DNA of 53,482 bases. It comes from Lysobacteraceae bacterium (GTDB taxonomy: Bacteria > Pseudomonadota > Gammaproteobacteria > Xanthomonadales > Xanthomonadaceae). Position numbers and translations under genes: made by a program. The stretch is taken from the NCBI GenBank assembly GCA_003241895.1, contig QBLY01000006.1:1-53482 (forward strand), in the 5' to 3' direction. Of this stretch, positions 41,993 to 49,813 are shown piece after piece; position 1 is the stretch's first letter, and every line of letters begins with the position of its first letter. Below the pieces are notes generated by a model. The model saw only the letters and a list, made by a program, of their open reading frames with translations, was not told the origin of the DNA and did no database searches.

Positions 41993-43854
41993 TGTCCCTC
42001 TTCGCCGAACTGCGTCGCCGCAACGTCATCCGCATGGCCGGCTTATACCTGGTGGTGGCGTGGCTGTTCGTGCAGGTGGCCGAGACGCTGCTGCCGATTT
42101 TCGACACGCCCGGCTGGGTGCTCAAGGCGCTGGTGACGGTGCTGGCACTGGGCTTCCTGCCGGCGCTGGTGTTCGCCTGGGTGTTCGAACTGACGCCGGA
42201 GGGGCTCAAGCGCGACGGCGATGCGCGCGTGTCCGGTGAACTGGCGCCGCAGACATCCCAGCGCATGAACCGGATGATCATCGCCCTGCTGCTGGTGGCG
42301 GTGGGCTATTTCGCCGTCGAGCAGTTCGTGCTGTCGCCGCGGCGCGCGGCGGATGTCCCCGTGGCGGCGCAGGCGACGCCGGCGGCTGGGGCGGCTGGAG
42401 CGGCCGAGCCGGCCATCATCGACAAGTCCATTGCCGTGCTGCCCTTCGCCGACTTCAGCGCCGGCGGCGACCAGGCCTGGTTTGCCGATGGCCTGTCCGA
42501 GGAAGTGCTCAATGCCTTGGCCAATATCTCCGACCTTCGGGTCAGTGCCCGGACCTCGTCCTTCGCCTTCAAGGGCAGCAGCACGCCGATTCCCGAGATC
42601 GCCAGGCAGCTGGGCGTTTCCTATGTCCTGGAAGGTTCAGTGCGCAGCTCGCCCGAACGCATCCGGGTGACGGCGCAGCTGATCCGTGCTGCCGATGGCT
42701 TCCACCTGTGGTCGCAGAACTACGACCGCGACCCGGCGGAGATGATCGCGATCCAGGAAGACCTGGCCCAGAAAATCGCCCAAGCGCTGCAGACCACGAC
42801 CGACCCGGCGGCGTTGGCGGACATGGCCCGGGTCGGGACACGCTCGGTCGAGGCCTACCAGGCCTACATGCGCGGCGTGGCCGCGGACCTGGGCGAGGGT
42901 CTCGATTCCTGGGACAGGGCGTACCGGTATTTCGAACAGTCCCAGGCCATCGATCCCGACTTTGCGGCGCCCGCCGGACGCGCGGCCAGGATACTGCTGT
43001 GGCAGGGCGACCCGAACCAGACCAGGAAAATGGACCTGTCGGAGTCTCCTGATGGCGTCGACAAACTGTTTGCCGAACGCATCAATCGGGCGATCCGCCA
43101 TGCCGCCAACCCGTCGCAGCGCAACGACTACCTGGCCACCAAGGCAATGAGCGAGCTGCGACTGCGCGACGCACTGGCGCTGTACAAGAGCAGTTTCGCA
43201 GAACGGCCCAGCGACGCCACCATCGTGACGCCCCTGCTCGACGTCGCCATCGCCGCCAGCGACTACACCACGGGCCAGGCCGTGCTGGACGCAATCTGGA
43301 CCCAGTCTAAACAACGTCCGGAGATGGCGCTTGCCAGCGCCAACTTCGGCTACCGCACGCTCGACCGCCGCCTGGCCGCCGACCGGGCGCTGGAGCTCTA
43401 CGCGCGCTGGCCCGACCGGGCCAATATCCTCTACCAGGTCCATCGAAGCCTGCTCTGGGACGGCCGGGTGCAGGACGCTGCGAGGGTGCTGGCGGACTAC
43501 CGCCGATTGGGCATGGTCGCTGAAGCCTGGGCCTCGATTCCGGAGGCACGCCAGGCTTGCGCGGAAGGGCGGAGGGAAAAGGTGGAACAGCTGTTGGCGC
43601 AGACACCCGAGGCCAACGTGTCGCAGCAATGGCACCTGCTGGTGCTGCTGGGCAGGAATGACGAAGCCGCGGAAGTCCTGCAGCCGTTTGAGCGGACGGG
43701 GCTCACCTATGCGCTCTACGGCTTTCTCGCCTATCCGCACTTCGACCCGCGTCCCTACCCGTCGCTGATGAAAGTGCTCGAGCGCGAGCACGTCCAGCGC
43801 CCGCCGCCCGAGCCGCTGCCGTTCGGCTGCCCGCCGGCCGGGGCCAGCCAATGA
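41992..43854 (+). CDS. TolB-like/TPR membrane protein, array copy 6
   Basis: A 620-residue paralogue beginning in a TGATG overlap with copy 5. The membrane module is canonical (MSLFAELRRRNVIRMAGLYL). The TolB-like domain SIAVLPFADFSAGGDQAWFA has AWFADG in place of the usual YF(S/A)DG, and SSPERIRVTAQLIRAADGFH replaces the RKQGD hairpin. The TPR segment has longer inter-helix stretches (YFEQSQAIDPDFAAPAGRAA, ALYKSSFAERPSDATIVTPL). The C-terminal tail is Pro-rich with a single Cys (PEPLPFGCPPAGASQ) and lacks the YWxxxGxP motif. Confidence 0.82.
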   Translation: MSLFAELRRRNVIRMAGLYLVVAWLFVQVAETLLPIFDTPGWVLKALVTVLALGFLPALVFAWVFELTPEGLKRDGDARVSGELAPQTSQRMNRMIIALLLVAVGYFAVEQFVLSPRRAADVPVAAQATPAAGAAGAAEPAIIDKSIAVLPFADFSAGGDQAWFADGLSEEVLNALANISDLRVSARTSSFAFKGSSTPIPEIARQLGVSYVLEGSVRSSPERIRVTAQLIRAADGFHLWSQNYDRDPAEMIAIQEDLAQKIAQALQTTTDPAALADMARVGTRSVEAYQAYMRGVAADLGEGLDSWDRAYRYFEQSQAIDPDFAAPAGRAARILLWQGDPNQTRKMDLSESPDGVDKLFAERINRAIRHAANPSQRNDYLATKAMSELRLRDALALYKSSFAERPSDATIVTPLLDVAIAASDYTTGQAVLDAIWTQSKQRPEMALASANFGYRTLDRRLAADRALELYARWPDRANILYQVHRSLLWDGRVQDAARVLADYRRLGMVAEAWASIPEARQACAEGRREKVEQLLAQTPEANVSQQWHLLVLLGRNDEAAEVLQPFERTGLTYALYGFLAYPHFDPRPYPSLMKVLEREHVQRPPPEPLPFGCPPAGASQ

Positions 43855-45713
43855 GCCTTTTCGCCGAACTAAAGCGCCGCAACGTCATCCGCATGGCCGG
43901 GCTGTACCTGGTGGGCGCCTGGCTGTTCGTACAGGTAGCCGAGACGCTGCTGCCTATTTTCGACACGCCCGGCTGGGTGCTCAAGGCGCTGGTGATGCTG
44001 CTGGCCTTGGGCTTCGTGCCGGCCATGGTGGTGGCCTGGCTGTTCGAGCTGACGCCCGAGGGCCTGCGTCGGGACCCGGGGCCCGCGTTGGCGGCGGGCC
44101 TGGCGCCCCAGACCGGACGCCGGATGGATTCGCTGCTGGCCTTCGGTCTGCTGGCCGTGGTGGCGCTGGTGGCTGCGGACAGGTTCTGGCCGAGCGAAAC
44201 CGTGCAGGACAGCAGCGCCGCGGAAGTAGCCGTGGCTGGCACGATGCCGGCCGCGACACCGGCCGCAGCGGGCGAATCCATTGCCGTGCTGGCCTTCGCC
44301 GACCTGTCGCCCCAGCGCGACCAGGAATACTTCTCCGACGGCATGTCGGAGGAAATCCTCAACGCCCTGGCCAAGGTGCCCGGGCTGAAAGTCGCCGGCC
44401 GTACCTCGTCCTTCCACTACAAGGGCCGCGACGAGAACCTGCGCAGCATTGGCGAGGCCCTGGGGGTTGCGCACATCCTGGAAGGCTCGGTGCGCAAGCA
44501 GGGCGACAAGGTCCGCATCACCGCGCAGCTGATCCAGGCTTCGGATGGCTTCCACAAGTGGTCGGAGACCTACGACGGCGAAATGAGCGACGTGTTCGAA
44601 CTGCAGGAACGCATCGCCCGCTCGATCACCGACGAGCTCAAGATCGTGCTGCAGGGAGGCCAGGTCAAACGGCTGGTGAACGCCGGCACCGACAATGCCG
44701 AGGCCTATGCGCTGTACCTGCAGGCGACCGCCACCTTCAACCGGCGCGACGGCGCCAAGTTCCAGGAAGCCCTGGCGCAGCTCGACCAGGCGATCGCGCT
44801 TGACCCCGGCTATGCCCGCGCTTGGTCGCGCAAGGCCACCCTGGAATCGGTCAATTCCGACTACAGCCCCGGTAAAGCACTCGAATCACTGCAGGCCGTC
44901 GAACGGGCGGCCCGCCGTGCTTCGGAGCTGGACCCCACCTTGGCCGAGCCCCATGCGGCCCTCGCCCTGAGCCTGACTGGGCAGCGTCAGTACCGCAAGG
45001 GACGAGAGGGGATGGATCGCGCCCTGGCCCTGGATCCCGACGATGTGACCGTCAACTTCTGGCGCGGCGCCGCGCTGATCAACTCCGGCTATCGCGAACA
45101 GGGCAAGCAGGCGCTCGACCGGGCCCTGGAGATTGATCCGCTGCTGCCCAATGGCCTGCTCTGGCGCGGGCGAATCCACTTCGCGCAGGGCGAGGTGGAC
45201 CTGGCGCAACAGAAGCTGCAGCGCGCCACCGAAGTCGGCCATACCTTCGTCGGCCTCGGTTCGTATTTGATCGCGCTGCGGGCTGGCGATCGCCAGGAGG
45301 CGACCCGCAGGTTGGCCCAGGCACTGGAAGCCTATTTCTCGCAGGGGTTTCCGAGCGGCACCGGCACCCTGTTCGCGCAGGCCATCGTTGGCGACGCGTC
45401 GGCCAGGGCCGAGGCCCTGCGCCGAATCGACGACTACCTGGCCAACGACCCGGTGCCCGTGGCGGGCGTCGTGCCCTATGTGCTGTTCCGCACCGGCGAA
45501 ATACAGCGCGGTTTCGACGTCCTCCAGGATCGGCCGACCACCAATGACAGCGTGGCCGTCTCCGATTTGTTCAGCGGGCTGCTGCCGGACGTCTGGAAGG
45601 CACCCGGATTCCCGGAGTTCATCCGCCGCATGGGCCTGGCCGACTATTGGGATGAATTCGGGCCGCCGGACAACTGCAAGAAGGCCGGCAACGGCGACTA
45701 CACCTGCGAGTAG
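43851..45713 (+). CDS. TolB-like/TPR membrane protein, array copy 7
   Basis: A 620-residue paralogue with an ATGA overlap. Its N-terminal 70 residues are nearly the same as copy 6 (FDTPGWVLKALVMLLALGF). The TolB-like domain is SIAVLAFADLSPQRDQEYFS to ETYDGEMSDVFELQERIARS; VLAF replaces VLPF. TPRs include LAQLDQAIALDPGYARAWSR, MDRALALDPDDVTVNFWRGA, and LDRALEIDPLLPNGLLWRGR. The tail YWDEFGPPDNC...DYTC carries the two-Cys motif. Confidence 0.82.
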   Translation: MSLFAELKRRNVIRMAGLYLVGAWLFVQVAETLLPIFDTPGWVLKALVMLLALGFVPAMVVAWLFELTPEGLRRDPGPALAAGLAPQTGRRMDSLLAFGLLAVVALVAADRFWPSETVQDSSAAEVAVAGTMPAATPAAAGESIAVLAFADLSPQRDQEYFSDGMSEEILNALAKVPGLKVAGRTSSFHYKGRDENLRSIGEALGVAHILEGSVRKQGDKVRITAQLIQASDGFHKWSETYDGEMSDVFELQERIARSITDELKIVLQGGQVKRLVNAGTDNAEAYALYLQATATFNRRDGAKFQEALAQLDQAIALDPGYARAWSRKATLESVNSDYSPGKALESLQAVERAARRASELDPTLAEPHAALALSLTGQRQYRKGREGMDRALALDPDDVTVNFWRGAALINSGYREQGKQALDRALEIDPLLPNGLLWRGRIHFAQGEVDLAQQKLQRATEVGHTFVGLGSYLIALRAGDRQEATRRLAQALEAYFSQGFPSGTGTLFAQAIVGDASARAEALRRIDDYLANDPVPVAGVVPYVLFRTGEIQRGFDVLQDRPTTNDSVAVSDLFSGLLPDVWKAPGFPEFIRRMGLADYWDEFGPPDNCKKAGNGDYTCE

Positions 45714-45716
45714 GCG

Positions 45717-47570
45717 ATGACCCTTTTATCCGAACTCAAGCGCCGCAACGTCATCCGCATGGCCGGGTTGTACCTGGTGGGCGCCTGGCTGGTGCTGCAG
45801 GTGGCCGAGACCCTGCTGCCGATCCTGGGGACCCCGGAGTGGGTGCTCAAGACGCTGTTGCTGCTGCTGGCGATCGGCTTCGTGCCGGCGCTGGTGTTCG
45901 CCTGGGTGTTCGAGCTGACGCCCGAGGGGCTGCGGCGTGACACCGGGCAGCCCGCGGACCCCGCGCTGACCGGCCACGTCGGCCGCCGGATGGACCGGCT
46001 GATCTTCGCCGGCTTGATGGTGCTGATCCTGGCGATCGCCGCCGATCGCTATTGGCCGCAGCCTGCGGCGGTTGCGCCCGATGCGTCGCCCGTTGCCGAT
46101 ACGGCGCCGCAGCCGGGGACGCCCTCCTCGGCCAACGTCGCGACCGCCATGAATGCCAACGGCATCGCCGTGCTGCCCTTCGTCAACATGAGCGCCGATG
46201 CTGACAACGAGTATTTCTCCGACGGCATTTCCGAGGAGCTGCTGAACGTGCTGGTGCGCATCGACGGCCTGGACGTAGCCTCGCGCACCTCGTCCTTCGC
46301 CTACAAGGGCAGCGAACTGGGCAGCCGCCGCATCGCCGAGGAGCTGCAGGTGAACTACCTGCTCGAGGGCAGCGTGCGCAAGGCCGGCAACACCGTGCGC
46401 ATCACCGCGCAGCTGATCGACGCCGGCAAGGACCGCCACCTGTGGTCGGAAACCTACGACCGCGACCTCACCGACATCTTCGCCATCCAGGACGAGATCG
46501 CCAAGGCGATCGTCGCGGCGCTGCGCGACGAGCTGTCGTCCGCGGCGCAGCCGCTGGAGACGGTGCAGGTGACCGCCGACACCGAGAACCTGACGGCCTA
46601 CGAGAACTACCTCAAGGCGCGCGAACTGTTCATCGCCCGCCGCGACCTGGGCGAGGCGATCCGCTTGTTCGAAAAAGTGGTCGAGCTCGACCCCGGCTTC
46701 GCCCGCGGCTGGGAAGGGCTGGCGGCCACGTACGGCGTCGCCACCAGCTGGCGGGTGGATGAAGAGCGCGACTTCGGGCCGCTGACCCGTGAAGCCGCGC
46801 GCAAGGCGCTCGAACTCGACCCCTCGCTGTCCATGCCCTGGGCCGCGCTGGCCCTGGCGGATTCCGATATCTCGCCCACTGACTGGACCGAGACGCTGGC
46901 GCGCCTGGACAAGGCCGTCGCCGCCGACCCGCACAACGCGACCGCGTTCCTGTGGCGCGGCATCGTGTGGATGAACCTGGGCTTCGTCGATCGTGCCGTC
47001 CAGGACGTCGAGCGCTGCCTGGCGATTGATCCCGCCTACCCCAACTGCACGCGCTGGAAGGCGACCGTGCTCGCGCATACCGATCCCGTGGCGGCCCTGG
47101 CCCTGTTCGAGCAGGGCGTGGCGCGCGGCTTCATTGGCAACCGGGCGCTGGATTTCGCGCCGCTGCTCAATGCGCGCGGCGATCGCATCGGCGCCCGCCT
47201 TTTGCTGCGCGAGTCGGCGTTTTCCCCTCAGATGATCAACCTGCTGATGGCCTCGCTCGACAACCCGTCACGGCCGATCCCGGACTGGGACGCGCAGGCA
47301 ACTCCCGCCGACCGCAAGTCGGCCCTGTGGGACAGGCCGGTGCTGCAGCTGTGGTTCGGCAACTTTGACCGCGTTCCCGAGGAAGACATCCTCAGCGACA
47401 TGCTCATCGGCTGGCCAACGCACCGGCCGGAATGGCAGGCTTCGCCGGCCTTCAAGCGCACCATGGAGCGCACGGGCATCGCCGACTACTGGCGGAAGAG
47501 CGGCTTCCCACCGCAGTGCCGGGCCACCGGCAAGGACGACTTTGAATGCCGCCCGATCGGGGCGCGGTGA
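45717..47570 (+). CDS. TolB-like/TPR membrane protein, array copy 8
   Basis: The last paralogue, 617 residues, starting 3 nt after copy 7. The TolB-like domain is GIAVLPFVNMSADADNEYFS through SETYDRDLTDIFAIQDEIAK, closest to copy 3 in this part. TPRs include IRLFEKVVELDPGFARGWEG, ALELDPSLSMPWAALALADS and LDKAVAADPHNATAFLWRGI; VERCLAIDPAYPNCTRWKAT adds a Cys. The tail is YWRKSGFPPQC...DDFEC. It ends 50 nt before a convergent DUF3228-like gene, which closes the array. Confidence 0.82.
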   Translation: MTLLSELKRRNVIRMAGLYLVGAWLVLQVAETLLPILGTPEWVLKTLLLLLAIGFVPALVFAWVFELTPEGLRRDTGQPADPALTGHVGRRMDRLIFAGLMVLILAIAADRYWPQPAAVAPDASPVADTAPQPGTPSSANVATAMNANGIAVLPFVNMSADADNEYFSDGISEELLNVLVRIDGLDVASRTSSFAYKGSELGSRRIAEELQVNYLLEGSVRKAGNTVRITAQLIDAGKDRHLWSETYDRDLTDIFAIQDEIAKAIVAALRDELSSAAQPLETVQVTADTENLTAYENYLKARELFIARRDLGEAIRLFEKVVELDPGFARGWEGLAATYGVATSWRVDEERDFGPLTREAARKALELDPSLSMPWAALALADSDISPTDWTETLARLDKAVAADPHNATAFLWRGIVWMNLGFVDRAVQDVERCLAIDPAYPNCTRWKATVLAHTDPVAALALFEQGVARGFIGNRALDFAPLLNARGDRIGARLLLRESAFSPQMINLLMASLDNPSRPIPDWDAQATPADRKSALWDRPVLQLWFGNFDRVPEEDILSDMLIGWPTHRPEWQASPAFKRTMERTGIADYWRKSGFPPQCRATGKDDFECRPIGAR

Positions 47571-47620
47571 CCCAGCGGGTTCAAGGCGGGCATTGAGCCG
47601 CGCGCCAAGCTGACCGCGCC

Positions 47621-48175
47621 TCAGCGCCAGTTCGCATGGGATGACCAGAAGGCAACGGCCGCGCGATAGGCCTCGCGGTCCAGCGGAACGCCGCTGCCGC
47701 CCTCCTCCACCCCCAGCGCGTTGCGCAGCATCGTGATGGGCACCATGGGAATCTCGGCCGGCTCCATCGTGTACAGGCAGCCGACGATGCCCCAGTCGGC
47801 GTAGATCGGCGTGCCCTCCTTCGCCATCTGTCCGCGGCTGTAGAGGATGGGCACCAGGTACTCGGCCACCGGCGGCTCCAGCCCCTCGAACCAGCGCACC
47901 AGCACCGGCAGCTCCTCCCGGCTGCGGGCTTCATAGGCCGTGCGCAGCTGGTGCCGATTGCCGTCGGTGATGGCTGCCACCGAGCCCCGCGTGGACGTCC
48001 AATTCCGGTGCACGTGCAGCCGGCAGAACGGCGCATAGCCGGGGAGCACGAGCTCCGGTGCCTCGGCGTTGAGCCGCGCCACGAAAGCCTCGGCCGTGCA
48101 GTCCTGGATGGCGGTGCGGCGTCCGTCGCCGGGAAACAGGCGGCGCCGGGCGAAGGGGGTCATTTCGATGCTCAT
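47621..48175 (-). CDS. DUF3228-like protein
   Basis: A 184-residue cytoplasmic-type protein without signal or membrane helix. Sequence such as MTPFARRRLFPGDGRRTAIQ, APFCRLHVHRNWTSTRGSVA, VAEYLVPILYSRGQMAKEG, DWGIVGCLYTMEPAEIPM and PMVPITMLRNALGVEEGGSG fits my recollection of the DUF3228 family, whose function is unknown. It is divergent from metF and convergent with the TolB/TPR array; its 5' side borders a short palindromic repeat. Confidence 0.65.
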   Translation of the reverse strand: MSIEMTPFARRRLFPGDGRRTAIQDCTAEAFVARLNAEAPELVLPGYAPFCRLHVHRNWTSTRGSVAAITDGNRHQLRTAYEARSREELPVLVRWFEGLEPPVAEYLVPILYSRGQMAKEGTPIYADWGIVGCLYTMEPAEIPMVPITMLRNALGVEEGGSGVPLDREAYRAAVAFWSSHANWR

Positions 48176-48195
48176 CGCGGCATTGTGCCAAGAAC

Positions 48196-48219
48196 GGGGT
48201 CAGGTTCACTTCCGACCCC
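48196..48219. repeat. REP-like short palindrome (solo copy)
   Basis: GGGGTC...GACCCC with the internal AGGTTCACTTCC is the same unit as at 2695-2718. It lies between the divergent DUF3228-like gene and metF, 16 nt before the metF palindrome. Confidence 0.75.
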
Positions 48220-48235
48220 GCTCTCGCTCCTTCAT

Positions 48236-48257
48236 TCCTTTCATGCGGATGAAAGGA
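48236..48257. promoter_or_regulatory. Palindromic operator candidate upstream of metF
   Basis: TCCTTTCAT-GCGG-ATGAAAGGA is a perfect 9-bp-arm palindrome, matching the metK site in both arms (one mismatch) and spacing, and followed by the same TATA. It ends 35 nt before the metF ATG, so it cannot act by covering the ribosome site, which favours a protein-binding DNA site. Confidence 0.65.
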
Positions 48258-48292
48258 TATATTGGCGGCCAATCCCCGACGCGCCCGAGCCC

Positions 48293-49117
48293 ATGCCCAA
48301 GCTCAGCTTCGAGTTGTACCCGCCCAAGACCGATGACCAGCGCGCGCAGCTCGACCGCACGGTGCGCAAGCTCAAGGTCTATTCGCCGGAATTCGTATCG
48401 GTGACCTTCGGCGCGGGCGGCTCCACGCTTTCCTACACGGCCGAAACGGTGCGCGGCCTGCGCGACGACCACGGCCTCAACGGCGTGCCGCACCTGAGCT
48501 GCGTCGGCGGCACCCGCGAGGAAATCGGCCAGCTGCTCTCCGAGTACCGCGCGCAGGGCTGCGACCGCATCGTCGCGCTGCGCGGCGACCTGCCCTCGGG
48601 CATGGCCCGCGCCGGCGACCTGCACTACGCCTCGGACCTGGTGCGCTTCATCCGCGAAGAACACGGCGACCACTTCCACATCGAAGTGGGCTGCTACCCG
48701 GAAACCCACCCGCAGTCCGAAGACGCGATGGCCTGCATCCGGCACTTCAAGACCAAGGTGGACGCCGGCGCCAACTCGGCCATTACCCAGTACTTCTTCA
48801 ACGCCGACGCCTACTTCCGCTTCCTGGACGACGTGCGCAAGGCCGGCATCACGGTGCCGGTGCTGCCGGGCATCATGCCGATCTCCAACTTCAGCCAGCT
48901 GCGGCGCTTCTCGGAAGCCTGCGGCGCTGAAATCCCGCGCTGGATCGGCAAGCGCATGCAGGCCTACGGCGACGACGCCGACAGCGTGCGCGAGTTCGCG
49001 GCCGACATCGTCGCCGGCATGTGCCGCCGCCTGGTGGACGCAGGCGTGCCCGAGCTGCACTTCTACACGCTGAACCTTGCCCGGCCGACCGAAGCGGTAC
49101 TCACCCGCCTGGGCTGA
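48293..49117 (+). CDS. metF: 5,10-methylenetetrahydrofolate reductase
   Basis: FAD enzyme that reduces methylene-THF to methyl-THF, the methyl donor for methionine synthesis. The 274-residue protein has the MetF barrel landmarks: LSFELYPPKTDDQ with the catalytic Glu, FVSVTFGAGGSTL, PHLSCVGGTREEI, IVALRGDLPSG, EVGCYPETHPQS and GANSAITQYFFNADAYFRFL. The ATG at 48293 (MPKLSFELYPPK) is the conserved start; the longer reading frame upstream passes through the promoter. A palindrome shared with metK lies upstream, linking it to SAM-cycle control. Confidence 0.96.
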   Translation: MPKLSFELYPPKTDDQRAQLDRTVRKLKVYSPEFVSVTFGAGGSTLSYTAETVRGLRDDHGLNGVPHLSCVGGTREEIGQLLSEYRAQGCDRIVALRGDLPSGMARAGDLHYASDLVRFIREEHGDHFHIEVGCYPETHPQSEDAMACIRHFKTKVDAGANSAITQYFFNADAYFRFLDDVRKAGITVPVLPGIMPISNFSQLRRFSEACGAEIPRWIGKRMQAYGDDADSVREFAADIVAGMCRRLVDAGVPELHFYTLNLARPTEAVLTRLG

Positions 49118-49139
49118 ACTTCGCGCTAACCTGCCGGCC

Positions 49140-49760
49140 ATGTACCGGCGTGCTCCCATCCTGATCGCCCTGCTGCTGGCCCTGCCGGCGTGGTCGACAC
49201 CTGCCGGGGCACAAGGCATCCGCCGCTGCGTGGACGCCCGGGGCATCAGCATCTTCACCGACCGCCAGTGCAGCGAAATGGACGCCGTGCCCATGCAGGC
49301 CCCCCCGGCCTCGGAAGGCAACTTCGCCGGCGGATTTCGAGGTGGATTCGCCCAAGCCGGCTGCGCCCGTCGCCCCGAGGCCCTGCTCGACCGCGTGCGC
49401 TCGGCGCTGGAGGCGCACGACGTCAACCGGCTCGCCAGCCACTACCACTGGACCGGCACCGGCTCGGGCAGCGGCCGGCGCCTGATGGACGCGCTCGAAC
49501 GCATCGCCGGGCAGTCACTGCTGTCGGCCGAGCTGGTTTATCCGGCTCCGCCACCCGAGAACGAGAACGGGGTCAGGTTAAGTTCTCACGACGCGCCGTC
49601 GGATGCAGGGAGTTCTGGAGAAGAACTGAACCTGACCCCGTTCTCGCCCCCGCCGCGGCAGATCCGGGTGCTGCAGATGCGCAGCGACCAGGCCGAGCAG
49701 GCCAGCAGCACCGTGTTCCAACTGCGCCGCAACGCCGGCTGCTGGTGGATCCAGCTGTGA
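49140..49760 (+). CDS. Exported DUF4124-domain protein interrupted in frame by a REP-like hairpin
   Basis: A 206-residue protein with a signal peptide (MYRRAPILIALLLALPAWST, cleavage near AGAQ|G) and a short DUF4124-like domain (GIRRCVDARGISIFTDRQC). A helical middle follows (RPEALLDRVRSALEAHDVNR, DALERIAGQSLL). Residues about 142-169 are encoded by a palindromic repeat (49562-49646) that keeps the reading frame open, giving GVRLSSHDAP through EELNLTPFSPP. After it, IRVLQMRSDQAEQASSTVFQ and a final CWWIQL resume the native fold. The insert may be a surface loop or may have damaged the gene. ATG 49140 is preferred to 49077, which lies inside metF. Confidence 0.75.
   Translation: MYRRAPILIALLLALPAWSTPAGAQGIRRCVDARGISIFTDRQCSEMDAVPMQAPPASEGNFAGGFRGGFAQAGCARRPEALLDRVRSALEAHDVNRLASHYHWTGTGSGSGRRLMDALERIAGQSLLSAELVYPAPPPENENGVRLSSHDAPSDAGSSGEELNLTPFSPPPRQIRVLQMRSDQAEQASSTVFQLRRNAGCWWIQL
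49562..49646. repeat. REP-like inverted repeat inside a coding region
   Basis: The arms CGAGAACGGGGTCAGGTTAA (start of 49562-49586) and AGAACTGAACCTGACCCCGT (start of 49622-49646) are reverse complements over 25 bp with one mismatch, around a 35-nt loop. The core is the GGGGTCAGGTT unit found three more times in the window. It lies wholly within the DUF4124-protein gene. Confidence 0.85.
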
Positions 49761-49813
49761 CGCCAGCCGGCGCCTGACCGGATAAACTGGCGGCCTGACC
49801 CCAGGAGTCCGCC

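Noticed and set aside
32471-47570. Array proteins as CadC-like regulators or adenylate cyclases
   Set aside because: The TolB-like/TPR part is shared with such proteins, but none of the eight has a winged-helix or cyclase catalytic domain at the N-terminus; they have membrane helices instead.
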